Positions 1-6,964 of a stretch of 8,433 nucleotides of DNA are shown here, one piece after another (the first letter of the stretch is position 1; the number at the start of each line of letters is the position of its first letter). The position numbers and the translations under genes were made by a program. The DNA comes from CAZFQG01 sp964520785. Its GTDB lineage: Bacteria > Planctomycetota > Planctomycetia > Pirellulales > Thermoguttaceae. The stretch lies in the NCBI GenBank assembly GCA_964520785.1, contig CAZFQG010000234.1:1-8433 (forward strand), in the 5' to 3' direction. Below the pieces are notes generated by a model, which saw only the letters and a list, made by a program, of their open reading frames with translations, searched no databases and had not been told where the DNA came from.

Positions 1-2
1 AC

Positions 3-1346
3 CTGGCTCCCAGCCTGCGGAGTTCCTGGAAGTTGGGCGCCATCACTTTTACCCTCGTGTTGGGGGGCTTTGCGGCGATTATCGAGGCCGGAGGTGGGTT
101 CCGCACCTTGCTGATCCGGCTCGCCCCGCCCGGCCGCGCACGGGCTCGGCGGCTGGAGTCGGCCGCCGCGTGCCTGGGCCTGCTTTGCTTCTTCGACGGA
201 TTGGCCAACAGTCTGGTCGTAGGGCGGGTTGGCCGCGATCTGGCCGATCGTAGTGGTGTGGCCCGCGTCAAGTTGGCCTACATTGCCGACTCGACTTCGT
301 CCGCGGTGGCCTGCGTGGCGTTCATCTCGACCTGGATCGCGTTTCAGTTGTCCATGATTGGAGAGGCCTACGCCTTGGCGGGGCATCAGGTGAATCCCTA
401 CTCGGTCTTCCTGGCTTCAACTCCTTACAATTTCTACTGCTGGTTCACGCTCGTCATGATGTTCGTTGCCATCCGCATGCAGTATCACCCCGGACCCATG
501 CGGCGGTTCGTGAACGAAGCCGCCACGAATCATAAGCCGGCCTCCGACGTCGAAGCCGGCGGCACGATTCCGTCCGCTCTGATCCCACTCGGCGTCCTAA
601 TCGCATCCTTTTTTGCCTACTTCCTGGTTCTGGGCAGCCCGCGTCCGGTGTTGCCCCTGGATCGAGACAAACTCGTGGCGGCCTTCGGTTCGGATGCCGG
701 GCCGCTGGTGCTGGTGCTCTCCGGTGTCACCGCCACCCTGGCGGCGGTAATGCTCTTTCCTCCTCAAGACGGAAGGCGTCCGCGACCGGCCGCCGTCGCC
801 TTCGCCGGCGGCGTGCGGACGATGGTAGGCCCGGTGTTCATCCTGCTGGCTGCCTGGATCCTCGGCAGCGTGATCGGAGCCCTCGGCACCGCCGAATTCA
901 TCGCGGGAATAACCGCCCAAACCGGCTCGATGGTGCTTCTGCCCTCCCTCGTATTCCTAAGCGGTGCGGCGATCTCCTTTACCACGGGTACCTCCTGGGG
1001 TACCATGGGGCTGCTCTTCCCCTTGGCCGTTCCGGCCGCGGCGGAGATGGGCATCGCGGAAGACCGACTGCCGATAATCGTGGCGGGCGTATTCAGCGGC
1101 GCCGTATTCGGCGACCATTGCTCGCCGTTCAGCGATACGACCATCGTCACATCCATCTCTTGCGGCGTTGAACCCCATGACCATGTTCGCACGCAGATCC
1201 CCTATGCATTGATCACGGCGCTTGCCGCGCTCAGCCTGGGGTTCCTGCCGGCGGGATATGGTATCCCGGCCCCCGTTTGCCTGATCATGGGGACCGTGGG
1301 ATTGCTTCTTCCGCCGACTCTGGCTCGCCGTTTCGCCCGGGCATGA
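3..1346 (+). CDS. Na+/H+ antiporter, NhaC family (5' end cut by window edge)
   Basis: This is an integral membrane protein, probably exchanging Na+ for H+ (or a related cation or organic-acid exchange) in the inner membrane. The first possible start in the window is a TTG at 33, but the frame is open to base 3 and reads LAPSLRSSWK just before it, which suits the family, so the true start lies outside the window. Family members usually have about 450-550 residues, so roughly the first 50-100 are missing. Numbering from the TTG, hydrophobic segments lie near residues 3-20, 44-62, 90-110, 133-148, 181-201, 223-242, 262-284, 300-320, 325-338, 345-360, 390-408 and 412-428. Conserved-looking polar motifs inside the membrane are CFFDGLANS (52-60), YIADSTSS (83-90), FTTGTSWGTMG (316-326) and GDHCSPFSDTTIVTS (360-374); the last is a hallmark of the NhaC family. 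The C-terminus is intact. The gene converges on mqnE. Ion specificity cannot be read from sequence. Confidence 0.88.
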   Translation: MAPSLRSSWKLGAITFTLVLGGFAAIIEAGGGFRTLLIRLAPPGRARARRLESAAACLGLLCFFDGLANSLVVGRVGRDLADRSGVARVKLAYIADSTSSAVACVAFISTWIAFQLSMIGEAYALAGHQVNPYSVFLASTPYNFYCWFTLVMMFVAIRMQYHPGPMRRFVNEAATNHKPASDVEAGGTIPSALIPLGVLIASFFAYFLVLGSPRPVLPLDRDKLVAAFGSDAGPLVLVLSGVTATLAAVMLFPPQDGRRPRPAAVAFAGGVRTMVGPVFILLAAWILGSVIGALGTAEFIAGITAQTGSMVLLPSLVFLSGAAISFTTGTSWGTMGLLFPLAVPAAAEMGIAEDRLPIIVAGVFSGAVFGDHCSPFSDTTIVTSISCGVEPHDHVRTQIPYALITALAALSLGFLPAGYGIPAPVCLIMGTVGLLLPPTLARRFARA

Positions 1347-1560
1347 AGGACGCTCACCCAGCGGCCTGCTGATGAATCCGGAACTTGGGAAGAGCGGGCG
1401 TGCCGGGTCCACTCGAAAGTATAGCGAACGCGCATTCGCTTCGCGTTTGGACGACGGGCTTTCCGGTCGAGAATCGCCGCGATGTTCCGCGCGGGCGTTC
1501 AAGTATCGTTTCCCCGCCCGGCCGGTGAGTCAATTCATTCGCCCCCAAGCATCGGCCCCT
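1347..1560. other. convergent intergenic spacer
   Basis: These 214 bases separate the antiporter stop from the mqnE stop, so both transcripts should end here. No classic GC-rich hairpin followed by a T-run is visible for either strand. The best local inverted repeats are AGCGAA (1423-1428) with TTCGCT (1435-1440), and AACGCG (1427-1432) with CGCGTT (1442-1447). The two pairings overlap and exclude each other. The small open frames here are not protein-like. Confidence 0.5.
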
Positions 1561-2637
1561 TCAAACCACCTTCCGGTACAGTGAATCCCGCTGTACCGGC
1601 CGGAATCCGGCCTCTTCTATGAGATCGCACAGATCGTCGACGCCGAGCGCCTCGGGGGACTTTGCGCCGGCGGCGTGGTGGATTCGCTCCTTGCGGATCG
1701 TCCCGTCGAGGTCGTCCGCTCCATAGGCGAGTGCCGCCTGGGCCGTTCCAAGACCAAGCGACACCCAGTATGCCTTGATGTGGTCGAAGTTGTCGAGAAT
1801 CAGCCGGCTGACGGCGATGACTCGGAGGTCGTCCAGGCCGCTGGCCTGCTCCAGGTCGGCAAACCGGGTACCCTCGGGGTGGAACACGAGGGGGACGAAG
1901 GCGAGGAATCCGCCGGTGCGATCTTGCTGAGCGCGGAGTTGGACGAGATGGTCGATCCTGTGTTCGGGCCGTTCGAGGTGGCCGTAGAGCATCGTCGCGG
2001 TCGTTTTCAGGCCCAGGGCATGGGCCTCGGCGTGGATCGAAAGCCAGGTTTTCGCGTCGAGTTTCGTGGGGGCGATTTGGCGCCGGATTTCCGGAGCGAA
2101 GATTTCCGCCCCGCCGCCGGGCATTCCATTGAGGCCGGCCTTCATCAAGTCCACAATCGTTTCGCGGACGGACATCCGCGAGATCTTCGCGAAGTGGGCG
2201 ATCTCCAATGCGGTCCACGCCTTGATGAACGCGTCCGGCGCGGCCGCGCGGACGCGAGAGATGATTCCGCGGTACCAGGCGTAGTCCTTCTCTGGGTGGA
2301 TGCCGCCGACGATGTGAATCTCGGTACATCCTCCCTCCACCGCCTGGCGGACGTGCTCGACGATCTGCTCCTCGCTCATTTCGTAGGCATCCGGAGCGTC
2401 TACGTCCCGGCTGAAGGCACAGATGGGACACCGGTGGCCGCAAACATTCGTCGGATTCAGATGCGCGTTGATGCTGTAATATGCGATATCGTCATTTTTC
2501 CGCCGGCGGACGACCGTCGCCAGTTCCCCAATCGCGTGGAGATCGACGTCCGGACGGAATAGGAATACCCCCTCCTCGAAAGTGAGCCGCCTTCCTTCGA
2601 GGACCTTTTCCCGAATCGACTCAAAAGACACTTGCAT
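1561..2637 (-). CDS. mqnE: Aminofutalosine synthase MqnE (radical SAM)
   Basis: MqnE joins the adenosyl part of S-adenosylmethionine to 3-[(1-carboxyvinyl)oxy]benzoate, giving aminodeoxyfutalosine. This is the second step of the futalosine route to menaquinone, in the cytoplasm. The protein has 358 residues, a normal length for MqnE. The radical SAM cluster motif CGHRCPIC supplies Cys66, Cys70 and Cys73 to the 4Fe-4S cluster. It is followed by a TIM-barrel-type core with EIHIVGGIHPEKDYAWY (106-122), FIKAWTALEI (137-146) and GMPGGGAEIFAPEIRRQI (171-188); the HPEKDYAWY and GGGAEIF stretches separate MqnE from MqnC and from F420-synthesis CofH, its closest relatives. The ATG at 2637 has GAGG eight bases upstream. 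It starts 17 bases after the mqnP stop, so the two are probably translated from one mRNA. MqnA, MqnB, MqnC and MqnD are not in the window and must be encoded elsewhere. Confidence 0.94.
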   Translation of the reverse strand: MQVSFESIREKVLEGRRLTFEEGVFLFRPDVDLHAIGELATVVRRRKNDDIAYYSINAHLNPTNVCGHRCPICAFSRDVDAPDAYEMSEEQIVEHVRQAVEGGCTEIHIVGGIHPEKDYAWYRGIISRVRAAAPDAFIKAWTALEIAHFAKISRMSVRETIVDLMKAGLNGMPGGGAEIFAPEIRRQIAPTKLDAKTWLSIHAEAHALGLKTTATMLYGHLERPEHRIDHLVQLRAQQDRTGGFLAFVPLVFHPEGTRFADLEQASGLDDLRVIAVSRLILDNFDHIKAYWVSLGLGTAQAALAYGADDLDGTIRKERIHHAAGAKSPEALGVDDLCDLIEEAGFRPVQRDSLYRKVV

Positions 2638-2654
2638 CAGGCGAACCTCGCTCC

Positions 2655-3536
2655 CTAGAAAAACAGCATGTCGGCGGAGCCGATCAAGAACAATCCAATG
2701 CTAACGACCGCGTTGACGTGAAAAAACGCCACGTTCACGCGAGCCAGATCGTCGGGGCAAACCAGCGCGTGCTCGTAGATCAAGAGTGCCGCGATCGCGA
2801 TCGTTCCGGCGCAGTATAAGGCGCCGAAAGGGGGAAAGACGAGTGGAAGCGCGAACAACAGCGCGGCGGTCGCGGCGTGGCATCCGGCGGCCGCTTTCAG
2901 CGCGTTTTTGACGCCCAAACGCGCAGGAATACTGAAGAGCCCGGCGGCGCGGTCGAAATCGACGTCCTGGCAGGCGTAGATGATATCAAACCCGGCGACC
3001 CAACAGAGGACCGCCGCTCCGAGGACGACCGGCGGCCATGCCAGTTCCCCGCGAATCGCCACCCACGCGGCCAAGGGGGCGAGCATCAGCGCCCCTCCGA
3101 GCCAGAAATGCGAAAGCCACGTGATCCGCTTCGTGTAACTGTATGCGAAGAGAAACACAAGCACCGGCACGGACGCATAGAGGGGAATCGGGTTGCGCGG
3201 CAGAAAAAGGAGCGTTCCCATAATGAATCCGGCGGAACAGACGATCCAAAACAAGACCACGCTTTTCACCGTCAGAAGACCCGACGGAAGATGCCGCCCG
3301 CGCGTCCGCGGGTTCTCGGCGTCGATCTTCCGGTCGGCCAGCCGGTTGAAGGCCATCGCCGCGCTCCGCGCCGTCACCATGCACACGAGAATCCCCAGGA
3401 GGTCTCGCGGGCTAAACGCCTTTAGCGGAACCGCGGTCGCGTTCTCGTGCCACGCCATCACGGCGGCCAACAGCGCAAACGGAAGCGCGAAGACCGTGTG
3501 GCTGAAACGGATCATTTCGAGAAAACGGCGGAGCAT
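2655..3536 (-). CDS. mqnP: UbiA-type prenyltransferase MqnP (menaquinone synthesis)
   Basis: This membrane enzyme probably attaches the polyprenyl tail to 1,4-dihydroxy-6-naphthoate in the futalosine menaquinone pathway. The protein has 293 residues, usual for the UbiA family, with about eight to nine hydrophobic segments. The first Asp-rich motif, NRLADRKID, gives Asn64, Asp68 and Asp72; the second, in YACQDVDFD, gives Asp191 and Asp195. These bind the Mg2+-diphosphate of the prenyl donor. The N-terminal FSHTVFALPFALLA (11-24) and the ENPRTRGR stretch (75-82) are also typical. The 17-base spacing to mqnE favours MqnP over the ubiquinone enzyme UbiA, which the sequence alone does not exclude. 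Two in-frame ATGs exist, at 3545 and 3536. I chose 3536 because an AGGGGA ribosome site sits eight bases upstream of it, whereas the same site touches the 3545 codon. The frame stays open far upstream, to 4307, but that part overlaps fba and is not real. Confidence 0.9.
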   Translation of the reverse strand: MLRRFLEMIRFSHTVFALPFALLAAVMAWHENATAVPLKAFSPRDLLGILVCMVTARSAAMAFNRLADRKIDAENPRTRGRHLPSGLLTVKSVVLFWIVCSAGFIMGTLLFLPRNPIPLYASVPVLVFLFAYSYTKRITWLSHFWLGGALMLAPLAAWVAIRGELAWPPVVLGAAVLCWVAGFDIIYACQDVDFDRAAGLFSIPARLGVKNALKAAAGCHAATAALLFALPLVFPPFGALYCAGTIAIAALLIYEHALVCPDDLARVNVAFFHVNAVVSIGLFLIGSADMLFF

Positions 3537-3544
3537 TGTGCGCA

Positions 3545-3550
3545 TCCCCT
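3545..3550 (-). promoter_or_regulatory. ribosome binding site deciding the mqnP start
   Basis: On the minus strand these bases read AGGGGA and leave an eight-base spacer to the ATG at 3536. They overlap the last base of the alternative ATG at 3545, which would therefore have no usable spacing. This argues for the shorter 293-residue protein. Confidence 0.6.
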
Positions 3551-3625
3551 TGCGCAACCGGCCCGGGACCGCGCGGGCGGCCCCGAGCCGAATGGACTTG
3601 AACCACCTCTTGGCAAACGAAACGC

Positions 3626-4603
3626 CTACTTGAGCGACTCGCGTACGCTTTCGAGCCGGCCGGCCGAACCGAGCTTCGTGTTCTTGTGGATGATGTAGTC
3701 GGCATAGGCAGGCATGAACAGCTTGCCGGGGACCCGCAGGTCGAAGTTCTCCGGATCGTCCCGGAACGACTCGCGGTGGATTGCGCACCAGACGAGGCGG
3801 CCGTCGGTATCGATATTGATCTTGCAGACGCCCATCTTCGCCGCCGGAAGATACTGCTTCTCGTCCACCCCGCTGGAATCCTTGATCTTGCCGCCGGCCG
3901 CGTTGATTCGGTCGACCCACTCCTTCGGCACGCTGCTGGAGCCATGCATCACCAGCGGAAAATGCTCCGGCAGGGCCGCTTGAATTTTCTCGAGCACGTC
4001 GAAGTGGAGCCCTTGGCTTCCGCTGAATTTGTAGGCGCCGTGCGAGGTTCCGATCGCCACGGCCAGCGAATCGCAACCGCTTTTCTCGACGAATTCGGCC
4101 GCTTCGCCGGGGTCGGTCAGGCAGACGCTGCCGACAATGTCTTCCTCGACGCCGCCGAGCTGGCCGAGTTCCGCTTCCACGACGATCCCCTTCTCGTGCG
4201 CCCGGTCGACCACGCGCTTCGTGATCGCGATATTCTCCTCCAGCGGATGATGCGAGGCGTCGATCATGACCGAGCTGTAAAAACCGCTCTCGATACAGTC
4301 GTAACACGCCTCTTCCGTCCCATGATCGAGATGAACCGCGAAGATCGCCTCGGGAAACACCTCTTCCGCCGTGCGGATCATCCCTTCCAGGAACCGCTTG
4401 TCCGTGTAACTCCGCGCGCCACGGGAAATCTGAATGATGAACGGGGCGCTCTTCGAGCCGTCGGTCGGGTCTTCGTTCGACTTCGACTTGCCCAAGTTTC
4501 CCCGAAACAAGCCGACGGTCTGCTCGAGATTGTTAATGTTGTACGCGCCGATGGCGTATTTGCCGTACGCGTGCTTGAAAAGGTCGTTCGTCGTTACGAT
4601 CAT
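3626..4603 (-). CDS. fba: Class II fructose-1,6-bisphosphate aldolase
   Basis: This cytoplasmic, Zn2+-dependent enzyme interconverts fructose 1,6-bisphosphate with dihydroxyacetone phosphate and glyceraldehyde 3-phosphate in glycolysis and gluconeogenesis. The protein has 325 residues. Family landmarks appear in order: YNINNLEQ (21-28), AVHLDHG (89-95) with the catalytic Asp93 and Zn ligand His94, MIDASHHPLEENI (113-125), EAELGQLGGVEED (143-155), AIGTSHGAYK (183-192) with Zn ligand His188, VMHGSSSVP (218-226) with Zn ligand His220, and KINIDTDGR (261-269), whose Asn and Asp bind the substrate. All key residues are present. Roughly residues 38-52 form a polar stretch (KSKSNEDPTDGSKS) that lengthens the N-terminal region relative to short class II enzymes. 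The ATG at 4603 has a GAGGA site eight bases upstream. It is the first gene of the probable fba-mqnP-mqnE unit, with an 89-base gap before mqnP. A related tagatose-bisphosphate aldolase is possible but less likely. Confidence 0.93.
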   Translation of the reverse strand: MIVTTNDLFKHAYGKYAIGAYNINNLEQTVGLFRGNLGKSKSNEDPTDGSKSAPFIIQISRGARSYTDKRFLEGMIRTAEEVFPEAIFAVHLDHGTEEACYDCIESGFYSSVMIDASHHPLEENIAITKRVVDRAHEKGIVVEAELGQLGGVEEDIVGSVCLTDPGEAAEFVEKSGCDSLAVAIGTSHGAYKFSGSQGLHFDVLEKIQAALPEHFPLVMHGSSSVPKEWVDRINAAGGKIKDSSGVDEKQYLPAAKMGVCKINIDTDGRLVWCAIHRESFRDDPENFDLRVPGKLFMPAYADYIIHKNTKLGSAGRLESVRESLK

Positions 4604-4936
4604 CTTTGGTTTCCTCTATTTCCCAAAACAGGGAGAAAACGGGGACTTAAGGTTGAATCGGCCTGCAATTCGAATAATCCGCCCAGATTCACTGGTCCGG
4701 AACTTGCGAGAAACCCCCCGCGAGTGACTCCGGCACCGGGTCCGCGAAGGGCGTTTCCAAAACCGATATATATTACGCCGTGGTTCTCCAGAAACACGAC
4801 GAAACCGATTCAGAGTGGAACGAGAAATGATAAGGAAATCTCCGAGTCCACGATATTCCCACATCGGGTATATTCATTCCCCCTAGTTCAACTACCCTGT
4901 CACCCGGTTCCTCGGCGTCATTGCTCCAGATCACCG
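4604..4936. other. 333-base leader and intergenic region upstream of fba
   Basis: This stretch lies between the oxidoreductase stop and the fba start, both on the minus strand, so it should hold the promoter of the fba-mqnP-mqnE unit. It is visibly richer in A and T than the genes. An AT patch at 4765-4775 (GATATATATTA on the plus strand) reads TAATAT on the minus strand and could serve as a -10 element, but I find no matching -35 at a 16-18 base spacing. An 11-base palindrome, TAGTT-C-AACTA, spans 4884-4894. I see no terminator with a T-run, no tRNA and no riboswitch I can recognise. A minus-strand frame of 69 codons (4982 to 4773) looks partly protein-like but overlaps the end of the oxidoreductase gene and has no support. 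Confidence 0.5.
4612..4616 (-). promoter_or_regulatory. fba ribosome binding site
   Basis: The minus strand reads GAGGA within AGAGGAAA, eight bases before the fba ATG. This is the clearest Shine-Dalgarno sequence in the window and fixes the fba start. Confidence 0.65.
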
Positions 4937-6661
4937 CTACGTCGACGCCAACTTGCTCCAATCCAGCTCGAAACCCACGCAAGTCAGCCGGTCTTGGAAC
5001 GTACGCAGAAGTCCGGGCCGACAGCGGACCGCCCTGGGGGTCACCCCCCTCCGGATGGCGAACGCGGCCAGCTCGCCCGCCGCTTCACCGATATTCCACT
5101 CGGTCGGGTGCGTCCGGTAGGCGCCGTTGGTGATGTGCGTTGTTCCGATGTTCTTGCAGCCGGGAATCAGGTTCTCCATCCGTCTCGGGATCAAGGCCCC
5201 CAGGGGGATTTGAAACGGACCGCAGTCAATGAATAGCCCCACATCCCCCCCGGTGCTACGGTGGAGATCGAGCCAATAGTGGCCCACGCCGACCGAATCC
5301 TCGAACTCAACCGCAACAGGTATCTCCCCGATTTCCTTCGGCTTCTCTGGATTGATGTGTTGCTCCAGCACCGTGAACTCGGCTCGAATCCGCCTCGATT
5401 CGCGGATGTAAGGATGTTTCGCGAATCCGTCGGTCGTTCCGGTCACGTCGGGACGCAAACGCAATCCCTTCCAGCCCGACCCTCCGTCGGGACGCGGCGC
5501 AGCCGTCTGAAGCCAGTACAGGAGCGAAAGACTCTGTTGCCGCATCCCGCGGAGGTGTGTCTCTCGTTCCTCGGGTCCTACTTCGTATATATTGCCGAGC
5601 GTGTAGTCGTTGTGAGGCCAGTTAATGACACTGATGTCGCCGTCAAAACGTCCCGGAAGGAAGTTCGCCACGTCAATCAGACGTCGATATGTCCAGAAAT
5701 TCGCTCCATGCGCGGGAAACGCGCCGGTGAACCTGGAATCCGGCGGAAGAAACCAGTTCTCCCCCTCGTTCACCGATTCGCATACCGGTCGCGGCAGCGA
5801 AAAAAGCGGTTCGCTAGGGCCGGGGGGCGTGAGCCGAGGGACGTAACGTTCCCAGAAATCGTAGTCCTCCGGCTTGTCGATCGTGTGGTCCTCGCCTTCA
5901 TGGTAATCGAGCACGAAACACCAAGTGAACCCCTGAAGATTCTCCGGACGCGGCACTTCCGACGCGCCCGGCTCCCCCGTCTCGGCGGCCGATTCGGAAC
6001 CGGTAACATACTCGGTGCCGGTCAAGGGAAGCAAGTCCCCCATTTCGGTAGCATCAATGAAGTACTTCGCCCGGATCACCCTTGTTCGGTTCTCGAAAAC
6101 GTCCGAGAACTCCACCGCGCGGACGTAATCACCGTCGACTTCGGCGGCAACCGGCTCCGTGTTTAAGAGTACACGCAGAGTGCCCTGACTGATCGACTTG
6201 GCCATCATCGAATCAAGAACGGCAAGACTCACTTTGGGTTCGTGACAAAGTCGGGAAACCCAACCGTTGCCGGGATCAAGGAATTCGCGGGCGGCCGCTT
6301 CCGGAGTCAAAGGGTAGTTCCGTCGGTAGTAGGCACGGATACCGTTTCGCAAGCAACGGTAAGACCGGGTGCAGCCGAAGGATTCGATCCATCGGTGCTC
6401 ATCCGGCGGGACGACCTGCTGCGTGAGCTGACCTCCAATCCAATCGGTCGGTTCGGTCATGATGACCCGCATACCGGCCCGCGTCGCGGCGAGCGCCGCC
6501 GCGCACCCGCCAACGCCACCACCAACAATACAGACGTCCGCGTGAAGCTCCGTCCCCAGACGGTGTTTTGGACAGGAACATTCAGCCGCATGAGAAAAAA
6601 TGGAATACCACCCGGCAGCGGTGGCCGAGCCGCACCGGCAGAGGAAGTTTCGTCGTTTCAT
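4937..6661 (-). CDS. FAD-dependent oxidoreductase with Tat-like signal (FAD_oxidored family)
   Basis: This protein of 574 residues belongs to the FAD-dependent oxidoreductase family represented by PF12831; the substrate is unknown. The N-terminus, MKRRNFLCRCGSATAAG, carries a twin-arginine RRNFL motif and a short hydrophobic stretch, suggesting export folded with its cofactor. ADVCIVGGGVGG (41-52) is the Rossmann GxGxxG dinucleotide site, with Glu70 at the end of the second strand to hold the ribose. WIGGQLTQQ (74-82), YFIDATEMGDL (200-210), the family signature HPYIRESRRI (416-425) and a C-terminal FAD-closing region (about 491-529, with NLIPGCKN and THPTEWNIGEAAG) follow. The end, RRGVTPRAV then LLRTFQDRL, is the usual family tail, so the gene is complete. 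Residues 8, 10, 28 and 30 are cysteines (CRC and CSC), which is unusual for a Tat leader. The ATG at 6661 has no clear Shine-Dalgarno site. The gene lies 303 bases downstream of the two-module protein, so they may or may not share a transcript. Confidence 0.85.
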   Translation of the reverse strand: MKRRNFLCRCGSATAAGWYSIFSHAAECSCPKHRLGTELHADVCIVGGGVGGCAAALAATRAGMRVIMTEPTDWIGGQLTQQVVPPDEHRWIESFGCTRSYRCLRNGIRAYYRRNYPLTPEAAAREFLDPGNGWVSRLCHEPKVSLAVLDSMMAKSISQGTLRVLLNTEPVAAEVDGDYVRAVEFSDVFENRTRVIRAKYFIDATEMGDLLPLTGTEYVTGSESAAETGEPGASEVPRPENLQGFTWCFVLDYHEGEDHTIDKPEDYDFWERYVPRLTPPGPSEPLFSLPRPVCESVNEGENWFLPPDSRFTGAFPAHGANFWTYRRLIDVANFLPGRFDGDISVINWPHNDYTLGNIYEVGPEERETHLRGMRQQSLSLLYWLQTAAPRPDGGSGWKGLRLRPDVTGTTDGFAKHPYIRESRRIRAEFTVLEQHINPEKPKEIGEIPVAVEFEDSVGVGHYWLDLHRSTGGDVGLFIDCGPFQIPLGALIPRRMENLIPGCKNIGTTHITNGAYRTHPTEWNIGEAAGELAAFAIRRGVTPRAVRCRPGLLRTFQDRLTCVGFELDWSKLAST

Positions 6662-6726
6662 CGAAGAAAAAACGTGAGGTTAGTGCAAAAAGGTACGACG
6701 ACAACCTGGGAAGAAGCGGGGGATGG

Positions 6727-6754
6727 GGGTCCTCGCCTTGTTCCGCGAGGATCC
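6727..6754. repeat. inverted repeat, 6-9 bp stem
   Basis: GGGTCCTCG (6727-6735) faces CGAGGATCC (6746-6754) across a ten-base loop. As plus-strand RNA this is nine pairs including one G-U. As minus-strand RNA the equivalent position is a C-A mismatch, leaving six pairs plus two. No T-run follows on either strand. Confidence 0.4.
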
Positions 6755-6847
6755 ACCACATGCACCGCAAGTTTATGATACCACGATGTTGCACCGATGG
6801 CCATGGGAGAAACCGTAGATTTTTTGTCGCCCCGGGCTACGCGGGTC

Positions 6848-6873
6848 GGCCTTGCGAATCCACAAGCAAGGCC
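6848..6873. repeat. perfect 8-bp inverted repeat, possible transcript-end hairpin
   Basis: GGCCTTGC (6848-6855) and GCAAGGCC (6866-6873) are exact reverse complements around a ten-base loop. The hairpin lies about 92-117 bases downstream of the two-module gene on the minus strand, with no T-run after it there. On the plus strand a TTTT begins seven bases after it. It may stabilise or end the upstream transcript, but it is not a textbook terminator. Confidence 0.45.
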
Positions 6874-6922
6874 CAAAGCGTTTTCCGCCGGACCAATCCT
6901 CGAACCCCGCAATAGGACAGCC

Positions 6923-6936
6923 CATCGCCGGCGATG
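6923..6936. repeat. perfect 14-bp palindrome
   Basis: CATCGCCGGCGATG is identical to its own reverse complement. It sits 28-41 bases past the stop of the two-module gene. It could be a protein-binding site for a dimer, part of a transcript-end structure, or a chance product of GC-rich sequence. Confidence 0.45.
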
Positions 6937-6939
6937 ACA

Positions 6940-6949
6940 AGGCCGGCCT
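6940..6949. repeat. perfect 10-bp palindrome
   Basis: AGGCCGGCCT lies three bases from the 14-bp palindrome and shares the CAAGGCC-type core (plus strand CAAGGCC at 6938-6944) with the arms of the hairpin at 6848-6873. Confidence 0.4.
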
Positions 6950-6964
6950 CGAAATCTCGGGGAC

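Larger units (their letters stand above)
6662..6964. other. 303-base intergenic region with several palindromes
   Basis: This lies between two minus-strand genes. It holds no convincing gene. It does hold four inverted repeats, listed separately, most of them in the 120 bases after the stop of the two-module gene. Just upstream of the oxidoreductase start, the minus strand has TTGTCG, 16 bases and TAACCT, a weak promoter-like pair that I would not rely on. Confidence 0.5.

Noticed and set aside
1423..1447. Overlapping 6-bp inverted repeats as a bidirectional terminator
   Set aside because: The stems are short and mutually exclusive, and no T-run follows on either strand, so I do not call a terminator.
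1535..2443. 302-codon minus-strand frame overlapping mqnE in another frame
   Set aside because: It is Arg- and Pro-rich low-complexity translation typical of an out-of-frame reading of GC-rich coding sequence.
1675..2562. 295-codon plus-strand frame antisense to mqnE
   Set aside because: It mirrors mqnE codons, ends within the gene and has no motif or plausible start site.
3537..4307. Minus-strand frame continuous with mqnP, extending it to 550 residues
   Set aside because: The extra 257 residues are Arg- and Gly-rich, resemble no UbiA N-terminus and overlap fba, whose own frame has every catalytic motif. High GC leaves shadow frames open.
4773..4982. 69-codon minus-strand frame with a partly protein-like middle
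   Set aside because: It begins inside the 3' end of the oxidoreductase gene and its last third is random-looking. There is no ribosome site and no family match I can name.
3686..5236. 516-codon plus-strand open frame
   Set aside because: It runs antisense to fba, across the intergenic gap and into the oxidoreductase gene. Its composition changes at the gene edges and it shows no domain; it is a shadow frame.
5261..6166. 301-codon plus-strand frame antisense to the oxidoreductase
   Set aside because: It lies wholly inside a gene with clear family motifs on the other strand and has no recognisable domain.
6675..6710. TTGTCG / TAACCT promoter-like pair before the oxidoreductase
   Set aside because: Only about four of six and three of six consensus bases match, which is within chance for an intergenic stretch of this size.
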